A stretch of 64,000 nucleotides of DNA from Phlebiopsis flavidoalba (taxonomy: Eukaryota; Basidiomycota; Agaricomycetes; Polyporales; Phanerochaetaceae), in NCBI GenBank assembly GCA_035772785.1, contig JAOCPU010000002.1, positions 682,001 through 746,000 on the forward strand. The letters are read 5' to 3'. Below the pieces are notes generated by a model, which saw only the letters and a program-made list of their open reading frames with translations, was not told where the DNA came from and did not search any database. Shown here piece by piece: positions 12,101 through 24,200 of this stretch. The position numbers and the translations under genes were made by a program. The stretch's first letter is position 1, and each line of letters begins with the position of its first letter.

Positions 12101-12757
12101 AGCACCACGCTCCCCGTGTACTCGGGCTACATCCAGATCGCGTCCGCCGCCGAGACCCAGCGCGTCGCGTACCTCGGCGCGGTCGGCAACCTGAAGGACC
12201 GCGCGGTGTTCGGACACGAGCGCGGCCGTGTTCGGCTTCGCGCTCCCCGCGCTGCTCAACAGCACCGGCGACGTGCAGGAGGGCGCCGACGACGTACAGC
12301 TTGAAGGGCGCAGACGCGCCGAGCGTGCTGTTCCGCCAGAACTTTGGCACGCCGCTCTTCCGCGTGGACCTCGTGAAGAAGGACTTCAAGATCCCCGTGC
12401 TCGCGCACCACGGCAAGCGCGACCTGCTCGGCTGGCTGTTTGGCACGAACGCGAAGAGCATCGCGGGCGTGAAGACGCTCGGCGTGCTCGCGGAGTACGA
12501 CTACATCCCGCGCAACTCGGACGCCTCCGTACGTGGTCCCTTTTCTTCGTGCTTTGCGTGTGCTGACGCGGGTGTGCAGACCGCAGAGGACAACGGGTTA
12601 CTCGACGGTCGGCGTCGACGCGTTTGCGGACGGCAGCGCGATTCCGGACGGCGAGTACAAGGTCTGCCTGCTCAGCGCGCTCCGCGTCTCGGGCAACCCG
12701 AACCTCATCACGGACTACGAGATGGCGCTCACGTCTGCGTTTGTCGTCAAGCACTAA
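9181..12757 (+). CDS. Secreted subtilisin-like serine protease (S8) with PA insert
   Basis: A secreted endopeptidase of the subtilase superfamily. The ATG at 9181 starts a signal peptide (MFRSAWLATLLVALPYTRSA), followed by a propeptide with PGRYIVELENVDSL. The catalytic triad is visible: Asp in IGIIDTGIDYNHP (GAC 9932-9934), His in GNGHGTHVAGI (CAC 10189-10191), and Ser in GTSMATPFVAG (AGC 11491-11493). SLGG and TIAAGNDGA lie between them. Between His and Ser sits a PA-domain-like insert (KIVVVRRGTCAF, KHAAKGGKVMLIYN). Beyond Ser is a long C-terminal region ending at 12757. The gene has many introns of about 50 nt; exon 1 is 9181-9316. One- or two-base frame breaks occur near 10276, 10450, 11290 and 12225. 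GC is clearly higher than in most of the window. It is likely a nutrient-acquisition protease. Confidence 0.88.
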
Positions 12758-13292
12758 CCTCGTCCACACACAAATATATCAAGCAGTAGCTTGAGTGACG
12801 CTCGTTTTGAATCAAAATAGTAATAGTGTGCTGTTGTATACCTCTCTCTGTCTCTACTTGTGCTCTTTTTATTATGTCAATATTGGACGGTGCTTCGGGT
12901 TCGATGTACATACACTGCGGTCGGCGCAGCCTGCGAATTGTGCTATACCATTCTTTTGAGTCTCTGGATTTTCCATCCTGTGTGAAGCGTGATCTCTATG
13001 ATATGGGGTCAGTTGAGCTTGTGTTCTCTGAGTTTTTTCGCCCGGGATCTCCAAGGCAGACCCAAATACATATTGGGCGAAGATATTCGTTCCCGCCTCG
13101 TTGGCCGCCGCCACAAACGCCTGAAATGGAAGGGCGCATCAACATGATCGGTCCCGTACGAAGCGCCCAATGGATGCAAAAACTCTTTGCTCTCCCGCCA
13201 TCACCCCGGATTTTTCTACCCCTCGGCGTCGACCCTCCACCTTCCTTCTTCCATCCTTACATCAAGCCCAGAACCGGTGCTGAGGCCACGCC
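12758..13292. other. Intergenic region between protease and zinc-knuckle gene
   Basis: The protease 3' untranslated region is followed by an AT-leaning stretch and then the CT-rich promoter (13190-13260) of the next gene. A plus-strand frame at 12826-13296 has no recognisable motif. Confidence 0.5.
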
Positions 13293-14417
13293 ATGACCCG
13301 GTACAACAACCTCGGCATCAAAAAACGCAAATACGTCGAGGCGACGCAGTTCGGCGGCGAAGGTGAGGGTGCGCCAGAGCCCGGTCCCTCGCGTGCGCCT
13401 TCCCCGCCCGCGCAGAGTGCTGAGCCGGCGGACGGACAGCACGGCGAAGAAGAAGCGTAAGCGCGGGAAGCCGCGCAAGGCGCTGCCTGAGGGCGCGGAC
13501 GGCGTGGAGGCGGGTGCGGAGGGCGCGGAGCCTGCCAAGAGTAGGCCCAGTGACGAAGGCGGAGAAGGGGAAGAAGAAGTTGCGGGAGAAACGTGGTGAG
13601 TGTGTGTGCGCGCAGAGCGTTCGTGGTGGGGCTCATTGGGTTTTTGTGTAGGTGCGGATGCGCGCAAGTTCGCGGCGGAGAGAAGCGAGAGGAGGAGGCT
13701 GAAGCGGCAGGACGAGCGGTCGATGAATACGACGTGTGTTATGCGTGTCCGCGAGCAGGGGCATGCGGCGCGGAATTGTCCCAAGGCGATCGCTGCGGGA
13801 CGGTCTTGAGGGCGGGAAGAAGAAGCTGGGGAAGCAGGTTGTCGGGATATGCTACAGGTGGCGTGCATTACACCCCTCTTGACCCGGTTATTCATCTGAC
13901 CTGAGTTTATAGATGTGGTTCGAGGAAACACAGCCTGGCGAAATGTCCCACACCACAAGACCCTGAAAATCCTCTACCATTTGCCTCCTGCTTCGTTGCT
14001 CGGGCAAGGGCCATTTGGCATCCTCATGTCCACAAAACCAGTCCAAGGGTGTATACCCCAACGGAGGTTGCTGCAAGCTTTGCGGAGAGACAACCCACCT
14101 GGCGAAAAACTGCTCTCTCTTCGTAAACCCGGTACGTTCATTGATCCCACGTGGCCATAAACTCCATCTCATGCCTGTCCACCGCGCTGTTTCAGAAACC
14201 ATCTCTACGAACTTGTTCGTGGGTACCGGCGCGGAAGCCGGTGCAGACGAAGACGACTTCCACACCTTCAAACGCAGAACAGCTGAAGTCAGCAAGGACG
14301 TAAAAGGCCGACGAGCGGCGGAAGAAGAGTATCGGTATGAGAGTGGGTGCGCTGTCTGGCGCAGTCAAGTCCTTTGGGACGGCCGCGCCAGCCCCCAAGA
14401 AAGTTGTGACATTCTAG
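13293..14417 (+). CDS. CCHC zinc-knuckle protein, ZCCHC9-like
   Basis: A nucleic-acid-binding protein of the ZCCHC9 type, probably nuclear or nucleolar. The ATG at 13293 gives MTRYNNLGIKKRKYVEATQF, then a Lys/Glu-rich basic region (13430-13600) and ERSERRRLKRQDER. At least four CX2CX4HX4C knuckles follow. The second, CYRCGSRKHSLAKC, is split by an intron at about 13858-13912. Then come GHLASSCPQN and GGCCKLCGETTHLAKNC (14063-14113). After an intron, the tail with NLFVGTGAEAGADEDDFHTF ends in APKKVVTF, stop 14415-14417. In the first knuckle the reading is MRVREQGHAARNCP; an expected Cys appears as Arg, which one or two base errors could explain. Frame slips occur near 13560, 13800 and 14320. 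Human ZCCHC9 has four knuckles, which fits. Its role in rRNA or RNA metabolism is inferred from the family. Confidence 0.82.
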
Positions 14418-15590
14418 AGTTGTCCAGGTCAATAAAACGCGCTGCAGGGTCCTGCTGCTTTCCAAAAACTGTGCCAGGCTGATCGTGATAGCGAGCGGAG
14501 TATGGACTGGAAATTATAATAGGCCAGTCTCGGTAGGTTTTGTGGCTGCGACCAAGAGTAGCATCTACACGCTGCTGACCCCGCCTCTGCAATGAATTAA
14601 GCACTTAAGCATCTGGCCCATAGGCCTCGCAGGGTCAGAACATAGCACACGGACCACCCGCGCGGCCCATGGCCTTCGGGAAGTCACCTGTTCGCCCCTG
14701 AGATGTGCGGTGAATACAACCCACTCGCTCAAACCCGCTCGAGCTATCCTCAGACGGATTTACGTACGTACTCCCGCACCGGCATTCTCAGACTGACGGG
14801 CTTCATCAGCGCAAGCCATGCGGGCTGTGGCATCTTGTGTCCAACGATACGTTTACCCGGGAATAAGGTTGGATTATTCTGGTGCGCGGACTACCAGGGT
14901 GAGCTCCGATGCCAAATGCTATCACCACAGACTCTCCGCGCGGGCAACCCGCCTGCTTCAAGCGGGCGGTATCACGAACTCCGATGTGTTCCCACCGCAA
15001 ATACAAATGCAGCACCGTCCCTGCATGCCACATCGATACAGTTGGCAGCAAGCTTATTGAATCGACTGGCCCAGGCAGTACGATGGCGAGATACGGACAG
15101 CGTTGACAGAGTCTGGACGGTAGAAAACACGTATACACATGTATACACTCGCAGGTGGCCAGACCCGTGGCTGCGACGATCTCTGGTAGAGTCTCAGATA
15201 AACGTGCCCGCCGAGTGCCTTCGTATCGCCGCAAGAAAGCGCAAGAACCACGGGTCCACGGGTCCAGGCCATGTATCTTTTACACTCGTGGGTGCAGGAA
15301 CTGAATGTTTGTGTATTACTTTGTGTAATCGGACAAGTTTGTCTGTTCATTCCGATGCCTTGTGCGAAAATACGCGCAATATCACAAACATAAAACTCGG
15401 GATACGAAGCCTCATGTATTCAATGCGCATTTTGCGTGGCACACAACACGCAACTTTTGGAGATTCCCCACAGCATACGATCGACATTCAAGATTCCGAG
15501 ATTGACGTGCAACATATCGACGCTATCGGCGCAAAGAGGGCCCGGTTATTGTTCTCTATTTGTACATGTACAGGGTAACAAACGAGAGAA
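14418..15590. other. Unassigned stretch with a 291-codon open frame
   Basis: A plus-strand frame is open at 14703-15578 (291 codons). The translation has no domain, repeat, signal peptide or transmembrane segment I recognise, and its amino acid mix looks random. No TATA box or good start context is evident. In a genome this dense in frameshifts an intact 291-codon frame is slightly unusual, but I cannot support a gene. Confidence 0.25.
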
Positions 15591-18560
15591 GAGAAAAACC
15601 CGAACCTCGGCTGCGGCGGCTGCATCTATCCCAGGAGACATTGCGGTTTTTTAGCACCGGGATGTCTCCTGCGATAGAGTGCGGCCGACACGCCGAACCT
15701 TGTTCAAGCGTCTGCATCAGCACATCAACTAGAGAAAAGCTTTTGGGAGGGTTAGTTCTTGTGAGGAAGCGGCGACTTGCGCGATACAGGACGGGAGCGT
15801 GTAGGGAACGATGTATAGGTCCGGCCGTGGCGACCACAGTCTGGAGCAGACGGTGCAGTGAAGGCGCGATCTACGTACCTGTGCAGGCGCTGGTAAGGCT
15901 TGTTGAGGAGCCGCACTGTGTAGGATAGCAACTTCGAGTACGCCGACTTCATAGAGTCTCGTGATGGCCGGGTTGGTCATCGACTTGCGAGTCGCACGCG
16001 GGCGGGACACTCTGGGATAAATGATGAATGAGGGCGGAAGGATGTCGAAGGCCGTGCACTCACCGCGGGCGGCGGCGGCGTTGATCTTCAGTCGATGTGC
16101 TTCGCGGTAAATCTGACGGTGGGTAGCGGGAGAAGTGAGCGATTGGAAGGCATGATGGGCTCAGCGGTAAGGGCTATGGAAGAGTCAGGGTACTAGCGGG
16201 GCCACTGCAGCTTTACCAGACGCACCGTTCACCACAAGCAATTGCTGAGCTGGGGAGCGGAATATTATCGCGGCACACGTCGTTGATAAGTCTACATCTA
16301 CCGTGTCAGCGTTGTGGGACCGTGCCACTGATGATCTACGCACCGGGACGTCGTATACAGCGAGGAATGTCGATTGGACGTTGAGTGACTGGCACCGTGA
16401 GTTAGGTGAGTGGACGACGCCCAGGACAAGGGGGGGGGGATCGAGTCTTCGCGGGCTACCAGTACCGTGGCAACGGGGTGATGTTGTCGAGGCATGGCAT
16501 GTTGTGCACGATACGACGGTGAAAAAAAGAAAGAGCCGTGGAGTCTGGCAAAGGAGGTGTGAAAATTCTGGAGCGGGCTGAGTCTCGTCACACGACGGCG
16601 GCGAGAGGGACGAAGGGACATGGAAGTGGTTGTGATAGCGAGTGGGGTGGATGACAGTGGGGGTGATAGAGGTGCGATTGTGAGTCGGTAGATGAGGGAC
16701 GAGACATCGGGAGGATCGTCGAGGGGCAAAACCCAGACAGTGGAGGACGGGGAACATGTTGGTAGTAGAGGTGTGGGGAGAGACCGTTTCGATTGAGCGG
16801 TGAAGAAATACCCCGCGGGTGCAGAGGCCTGGGCACTGCGTGGCCAGCTTACGAAAGATTTGAAAATCTCTTCTCCGCCGGCCGTTGTATGTAAGTCCAC
16901 AGGCGACAAGTATGCGGGTACAAGACTTACAGACGCACCGTGTGACTGTGCCTTGGCCCATTACGTCCTCCCGACAAATACTTCCACCGATGTATGGTGG
17001 ATCAGCGGTCGCAAAGGCACTGAGATCTATCTGGCCGGGTAAAGGAGATAGTCGAAGGTCACACGAATGGGCCGCGCACGTAAAGGCGGGATAAACCGCA
17101 GCACGGGAGCCTGTATGAAAGAATGGCAAGGACGGCAACGGGGAGCGCAGAGACAAGGACACGGGAACAATCGCCGGATATCTCGTAGGAAGCCAATAAA
17201 TTCGTCGCTCGATTATGTTTCCGTCACATGGGCTCGCAGAGTGCTCTAGCAGGAGAACAGCGAGCGAGAACGGTGATTGGCGGCTGAAACGTGCGTGCAC
17301 ACCCGTAAGGTTGTAGAAATCATCTTTGACACCGGAACATCGTCTGCACCTCTGCCTCGACCCCTCGAGACTCCGCTGCCAATAGACTGTGCCGTTACCC
17401 TGCCAAAACCTCCGTGAGTATGCAAGCCCAGACTTACCCTATTGAAGAAGAAAAATGGGCAGTTGCACCAGCGACAGTTGATGCTGAGAACATGTCGGCA
17501 GAGAAGTCTCAGACCACAAGGACGAGGGCAGGGAAACGGATACCTGTCAGAATATGATAGGCTCGGGACAAGCGTCGCCGTCTGTCTCGCCCGAAGAGAG
17601 CAGGCACACGTAAGGGTTGTGCAAGGGCTACGAGACACGCACCCACTAAATTAGGCCAGTAAAACGGCCGCTATATTCTCCCTATCTTTGCTGGATTTTG
17701 GTTAGAATGAACCGGGAGGAAATATGACAAGCGACACCTTCCTGCCTCCGCCGCCGACGTCCAGAATTGTCACGGCGAGTCGTGCACGGCACCCGAGGGT
17801 GCGCCCCCCATTTCCTCGCTCATCAAGGGAAAACGAGGCTAACAGGATGAGCCCAAGTCCTGAGACCAGCCACATGGAGCCTACGTGGCGATGTAGGTGA
17901 CGAACCGAGACAGTTGGCTGCGCGCACAGGATGATAGTATAGTCTTGGGCGGCCTCCAGCTTCGCGGTGGCTGTCGGCGGGAAGCTCAGTATGGCTTGTG
18001 CAGTGCAAGCAAACGGTCCCCGACATACCCGCAATATAAACCGTGTATGATGGTATGTCGTAGACCCTTTTTCTACAAATATACTCACCTCAACGCTCAC
18101 CGGCTATGTCATAAGGGCTAGCCCCCGTGGCGTGGGTGGCCCTCCCGGCCCGCAGAGCTCTGCCGGAGACTATGACCTCTTCCCAACCTTTAACCTGGCT
18201 CAAACAACACGACCCTGGACGCCCCACTCCCAGGTAGAGAGTTTTTTCGCCGGTCGAGAACGTCCCGGCCATTACATGCTGTGGCTCTGAGGGGAGAACG
18301 ATATGGGGCGTGATGAGCGCAGGCGATTGGAGACGAGGGTCGTCGCGTGTTTTCAATAAACGCGGGCTGTTGGGGTGGAGGAGTACGCGGGAAGGTGGAG
18401 CCCCGACATGCTCGTCATGTAAGCGCCTGTGGAGTCAAAACATACAAGCTTTGAGCGCTTGAGGCGCTTCCGCTTGGTGGCGTATGCGACGCTTTTGGTA
18501 AGTGAGGTAGAAAGGGTGAAACCGAAGCAGGGGATAAGTCCCATAGGTATTCAATAGAGG
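15591..18560. other. Unassigned 3 kb stretch
   Basis: I could not identify any gene. Overlapping open frames occur on both strands, including a minus-strand frame of 371 codons (17300-16185) rich in Pro, Ser and Thr with no motif. On the plus strand at 17304-17357 the reading VVEIIFDTGTSSAPLPRP contains DTGTS, similar to an aspartic-protease active-site loop. No second active-site motif or flap follows. Minus-strand segments near 18540-18360 (SVAYATKRKRLKRSK) look faintly coding. It could be a decayed gene or transposon. Confidence 0.25.
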
Positions 18561-18935
18561 ACTAACAGAGAAGACTCGAATATGCTCTAATAGTATGCTC
18601 AACGTGTTCTGTTTAGTGGTCCTGATTGAAGTTTGGCTGCGAGATGTCTACACTCTAAACATAAATGAATTGTCACACACTAGCCGAGTTTGTATGCAAA
18701 TATCGGGCTCCACAACAAGAAGGACATCAAGCATTATCAAATCCTTCACGGTAGTTCGTGCAAAAGCAAACCGCTCCCTCGGACTTTCTTGCTTTATTTA
18801 TCAGGTCATTTTCTCGGTGACATGCACTCGGCGGTGATGCGCATTCGTTAGCGCTCGGCGGTTCGGAGAGAGTCTGTTGCTCGGAAGATAGACAAAATAT
18901 CAGACATTCAATTCCAAGCCGTGCAATCCCCTTTT

Positions 18936-19645
18936 CTACATCCAACGCCTGAAAGGGACCAACACATTGAAACGTTCGGGTGGTGATCCTTTTAAAGCAT
19001 TGCGGATCCACATGTCGTCAGTCCTGCTAACGTTTTGACACTGAACTCCTGGATGGTAGTGTGAGAAGTGGCTAGAACACATATCGGCTGTTTGCTCGCC
19101 CTTTCTCCCACGTAAGGGCATGGTGGGCAGCGGAACCACAAGAGCGTGCAACTCCAGAAGGCGTGAAGGATCCCACTGAGTGATTTCGAAGTGATTCTTG
19201 ACGGGGTGCATTCCGAGTTTTTGCGCGTCAAGAGACCCTAGGACAGTGATCAATGTGGCGTGTTAGATTGCGTACCCGGCTGATCAAAGTGCCCGGGTTG
19301 GATTTCAAGCTAAGACCACATCCCCTGTGCTGTTCAGATCAGCGTGGACAGGTTCGAACCGCGGTGATACGAACAAACAAGGGAGCATACCTTCAATTTC
19401 ATGCTACTTCGCATCTCGGAAAACGAACCCCATGGACGCGCCGTCCACGCCAACTTCGACTTCACGAAACAAGGGAAGTCGCGCATTGATAAACGCCTTT
19501 CTTGCCGTCGCTTCCGCTTCCGCTTCACGAGAACGGCCCCACTTCGTGACAATGGCGTCACCATCCACGATGGTACCGCGAATTTGAAAATCATCTCTTC
19601 GCTGAGCCTGCGCTGCGATTGTGATTACGAGCTACTCCATGGCCG
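18936..19645 (-). CDS. Unrecognised protein, partial
   Basis: Two protein-like minus-strand segments suggest a real gene. The upstream one (about 19600-19415) reads DDFQIRGTIVDGDAIVTKWG, then EAEATARKAFINARLPLFRE and GASMGFVFRDA. After an apparent intron the downstream one (about 19250-18936) reads GSLDAQKLGMHPVKNHFEIT, RLLELHALVVPLPTMP and NALKGSPPERFNVLVPFRRW, then a stop at 18936. Codon use is balanced and the residue pattern looks globular and soluble. I do not recognise the family. The start is unknown, and minus-strand open sequence continues to about 20340, towards the divergent SNX3 start. Confidence 0.4.
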
Positions 19646-20419
19646 GTGTGTTCGTTTCACATTGAGACTTCTTGTTAGCAAGAAACATTTCAACATGTAC
19701 AAGGCGTACAATTTCATTTGCCTCTGCATCTTATTTCTCGGCATCTACTGAGGTGGTTTGCCCATACTCTCCGGAGATGCGGGCTTCAGAATTGTCAGTA
19801 ACTCAACAAGAATCCCGGACCGTGAACATGCACACACGAAAGCACAGTTTTCCGTGAGAAACGGTCCGCATTGACAATTCCTTCACCGCCAGCGAGGTAG
19901 AGTCGCAGAGTGCTAAGTCCTAGTGTCGATTACAGACCCATGGATAGCCTATAAGCGACATACGGGAAAGCGTCACAGTCGAGATGACTCGGAGAGCGTC
20001 GGGACGCAAACAAAGGGCGAGGATGAGTTCACTATGGCTGCGGGTAACGAGAAACCTGCAAACGCGGCTAGCACACAGCATGTTGGCACTCAAGGCAGAT
20101 TGGTCGTTGACCAGCGACGAAGGTTGCATGGACCTATGCGGATAATTCTTCTATGCCAGTCGGACGATCCGGGCGACTCTTGCTGTCTCCTCAGTAGTAT
20201 GCGAGCCGCTTCAGACCGCAACAAGATACTAGTGGGAGGAACGGAAAGCAGTGGAAACATGTCTGTAGAGAAGGGATTTACACTGCTAAGGGAGTCACAA
20301 CATTTGTGCTTGCCGAAACTCAAACGCCCACGGTCAGTAGCTATCTTGTAAGCGATGCAGACGCCACAGCTTGGCTCTTTCCATCACCTTACCAACTACC
20401 CTGTCTCACCCAGAGCACA

Positions 20420-21158
20420 ATGACCACCACAGTTTCGCCATTTGCACGCAGCAGCGTGTTTGACGAGTCCCGCATCGGTGGCCGCGAGCAAAACCGTACG
20501 AGGCACCGTTCCCTCAATTCTTCCGGCGACGATCCCATAAACGCGCACAGGACTCGTTGAAATAACAGATCGAGGAAATGTACAGCGTGCCCGAAAGCTT
20601 TCCTGGAGATTGAAGTCCGCAACCCCCAGACCCATGGTGAGTCTTACATTATCAAACTCGCAGAACGAGGTCCTCAGATCAGCGCAGGCTTTGGGTCGCA
20701 AGATGTATACCGATTACGAAATCGTGTGCAAGGTCGGTCACGCTCAAGCCTCAGCGCAGTGCATTCTTGCACGAACGGATACTTACCGTCACTTCTGAAC
20801 ATCTGCAGACAAACATACCTGCCTTCAAGCTTCGTCACTCCGTTGTCCGCGGCGTTACTCTGACTTCGAAGCCTTCCGCGGACATCCTGGAGCGCGAATC
20901 GACCCGCGTCAATATCCCTCCCTCTCCCCGGCAAGGTCGATTTTCACCAACCGATTCTCCGACGAAGTCATCGAGGCTAGGAGGGAGGGGGCTGGGAGCG
21001 TTTTCTTGACGATTGTTGCTGGGCACCCTCTGTTACAGGTACGACTCGGTTTTTGACCGCAGCAGGTCACAGCTCACAACGCTTCCCAGACTGGAAGCAA
21101 GGTGGTGCTATGCGCCTTTTTACAGGATCCTTCTTGGGACAAGTCCCAGTGGGCTTAG
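20420..21158 (+). CDS. SNX3: Sorting nexin-3 (PX domain)
   Basis: A small PX-domain protein that binds phosphatidylinositol 3-phosphate on early endosomes and acts with retromer (yeast Grd19/Snx3). The probable ATG at 20420 gives [16 protein letters not shown], then [10 protein letters not shown] and, after a slip, [13 protein letters not shown]. An intron (about 20637-20691) leads to [14 protein letters not shown], a second intron (20731-20810) to [14 protein letters not shown], then the PI3P-binding RRYSDF region. That motif is broken by an indel near 20855. Then come [14 protein letters not shown], the polybasic/[14 protein letters not shown] stretch and TIVAGHPLL. An intron at about 21039-21077 precedes TGSKVLCAF and [11 protein letters not shown], stop 21156-21158. 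Length and motif order match SNX3 orthologues of about 160 residues. It is convergent with the TRAPP gene 87 bases downstream. Confidence 0.85.
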
Positions 21159-21245
21159 GCTTATAGAAAAATTCTTTCATCACCGTTTTCTCATGTTGTC
21201 TTTAAAGTATGGTTGATTTCGGATTCCTGTGCCACGGCTCAAAAG

Positions 21246-24200
21246 CTATGTATGTACTCCTTTTTTTTCCCTTCGGTATGTTCCCTTATTAGTCGTCAAT
21301 GATATGATTCTGTGCATAACTTCGCAATTGTAGCAGCTAGGAATGGCGAACGCTGGCACGATTACGATGCCGTAGCCGCCGCTCTTGCTGTTACCCCCAG
21401 AGGTTTCCGGTGGGAACTGCGGTTCGTGCACCACGATGTCCATGACAGACCTGAGGAACAATTTCCTTAGCTGCAAACGGAGCCTCTGACCAAATAATGA
21501 TTCATACCTCAGATTCATGGAAAAGCCGCTTTGCACGTCGGTCAGCGAAGCGTGTCAACTGAATGAACTCCTGGTGCCAAGGCCAGAAAGTCCATTCTCA
21601 CGGATTGACAGGTCGAGGGTAGCAGAGGCCTAGATTCACACCGTGACTCAGTCCAGCAGGAGCAATAACGTAGTGCAACACTACGTACCCAATCCATGAC
21701 ATCGGTTTGCCAGCGGTATGATACCCGGGGTATCGACACCCGCGCTGCTCTCCGCGCCGTCCCTACCCTCGAAATACGCCTTCTCGCGTCGCTGTTTCCT
21801 CCGATCCGGATAGCTAACCTCAAAACCGCCGCGTCCACGACGAGCGGTTGAACACAAAGATGTCGAGCGTGAACCTGTCGAGCGGGCCAGAGCCGCCCCA
21901 CCGCGCCGTCTGCGCTGTCCCTCAGCAGCCCCGACGCTCACGACGATAGGCTCGCCCGTCGAGGTGGATGCGCCGCCGGGGCCCTGCGCCTGCATCTGCA
22001 TCTGCCGAAGCCGCCCGCGGCGCCGACGCGCGGACCAGGTGTGGGCGGGATGCACCCGCGGCGTTGGGGCCCTTCTCGCGCGGCGGATCTCGACGCTAGG
22101 GCCTACTGTCCCTGCGTGAAGGTGCTCGCGACGGGGTATTTTCTGCCAGTGTGGTGTTGCGGGCGGAGGCGACGTGGGGAAGGCGGGATACGCGGGCGTT
22201 GGAGGGAGAATGTCCGCGATCTGCGCGCTCAGGCTTGTCGTCGGGGCGTATGACCCAGACGCGGTGGTGGAGGCAGCGGCGGGCTCAGTGGGCCATAGGT
22301 TTGTTTGTGGGCGTTGTGCGTGCAAATGTCTTCATCGTGGCCGAGGGTGGAATGTATGAGGCGCGGACCCTTGGGTAATGGTGTTCACGGTCAGTCCGAC
22401 GGTCGGTGTCGATGGACTGTGGCTGTTGGAAGCCTGAACTGCGCGTAGGGCTCGCGCTGATTAGCGGTGGTTGAGGAGAGACGTTCCAGAACGGTATGTT
22501 GACTGGAGAGGTTACGCGGGATTTGACAGAATCGAAGTAGCCTTCACTTACTTGCTTGGGTCTCCATCGCGCTCATCGTGAACCTCTGCTTCCTGACCAA
22601 CGATGGGAGCAGGCGGCTTTGCCTGGCTCGGCGTACCAGGCTTTGACAATACCGCCTGAGTTCATAATGGGCGCGGAGGTCGGCCGAGAGGCAGTCACTG
22701 TAACCAGGGAAAGGCGACGCAGGTGTCGGCATCACTTCGAGCTGGGCTTCTCCGGTACCAGAGCTGATCCTACGCGAACGCTGTTCGACTGAGGCGAGAG
22801 ATCGAAAGGATGCAGTTTCCATCGCGTGGAGGGAATGTTGCGGTAGGGTATGCCAGGTTGCTCTGATTTGCCGGATACCACAGGGGCCTCGCCTGGAGAG
22901 ATGACTTCGTATGGCTTGCCATTGATGATGATAGCCACGGCTCGTTGCAGCTCCTGCACTGCAGGGACTCCAGGAAGCCCTTTGTGCCCCTCGCCAAGGA
23001 AAACTCGTCCAGCTCTGGCGACCTCGTGAATGTGACAGCATACAACAAGTTGTACTGCTCATGTGGGACCAATTCGAAGGGGAAAGACGAGGTCTGACTG
23101 CAGGAAGCCGGTCTCACCCCATCCAATGAGGTGTGTTTGGGCGCCGTCGCCGCCTACGGTGACCTTTACGCTCTCAACAACGAATCCTTGCCGACGTCTC
23201 GCCACCATTCTCGACTTCCACACAGAGGACAACTGTGTGCTCTTCGTTTTCCAGCCTCCAGCAGCTCGCGCTCATGCATGTCCAAGGAGTCGTCCTCGCT
23301 ATCGCTGTCTACCCCGTTGCTCGCTGACGAAATGCGTGGGCCGCTTTGTCTTCTTCTTGATGTTCTGGGGCAACAGGAAGTATGGAACAAACACTGTGCG
23401 CATGCGCACGCGGAAGACCGGAGACGGTGCGAAGGGTTTTGCGAAATGCCTTACGCAACGTAGGGTGGGAGGGGCGGTATGCCGTTTGGAGTGGAAGTGA
23501 TGGGTGAAGTCATACTAGTGTCGTGTGTTATCAAACCAAATGCCCGCTTGCGTATCGATTCAACCGAGGCGGGAAGAAGGCAGCTTCAAGCGGCGACTCT
23601 ACTTGTGGTGAGAACGTCGGCCCTTTGACGGCCTTTTCCTTCTTCAAGGCAATGAGTCTAGTCACCGCATACACGCGACCTGATACTTTACCAGTAAGAC
23701 TATCCAGAAGGTTGACTTCTTCAAGGCCATTGAGGATATCGTCATCGTCCTGCCCGGACTTGTTGAGGGGTGTGGTAGGATCGCCGGGTGAAAGCGCTTC
23801 ATTGGCTTCGATGAGCGCAGTCAAGACGTTTCGACACACAGAGCGGGAGTGACTGCAACAGGTTTCTCGCGCAAGGTGGCCGAGACGGTCAGGCAAAGTA
23901 GCGGATCAGCAACTTTGGTAGGGTATGAACGCTACATTGTTCCATGAGACCAGATTGTACGCATTACATATCAAGATTAGACATACCAACTTGGATTGCC
24001 AGTTTAAACACAGCAGCATCCCAGCAATTGTCGCGTTTCGACCAGATCAGGGTGAATGCTCCAGAATTCGGTGTCGCGCTACCCATCGCCCCAGGTGCAG
24101 TACGAAGTGGGGTGCCTTGAGCCTGTACATACTGTCGGTCTGACTCGGTAGTCGAAGGGATGGGTAGGGGAGTATGTGGCGGAAAGATTGACGGATGAGG

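Noticed and set aside
14703..15578. Intact 291-codon plus-strand frame as a gene
   Set aside because: No motif, no hydrophobic or helical pattern, no good start context, and other real genes here are broken by introns and indels, so an intact long frame is not by itself convincing.
16185..17300. 371-codon minus-strand frame as a gene
   Set aside because: It is dominated by Pro, Ser and Thr from a CT-rich strand and has no recognisable domain; openness follows from composition.
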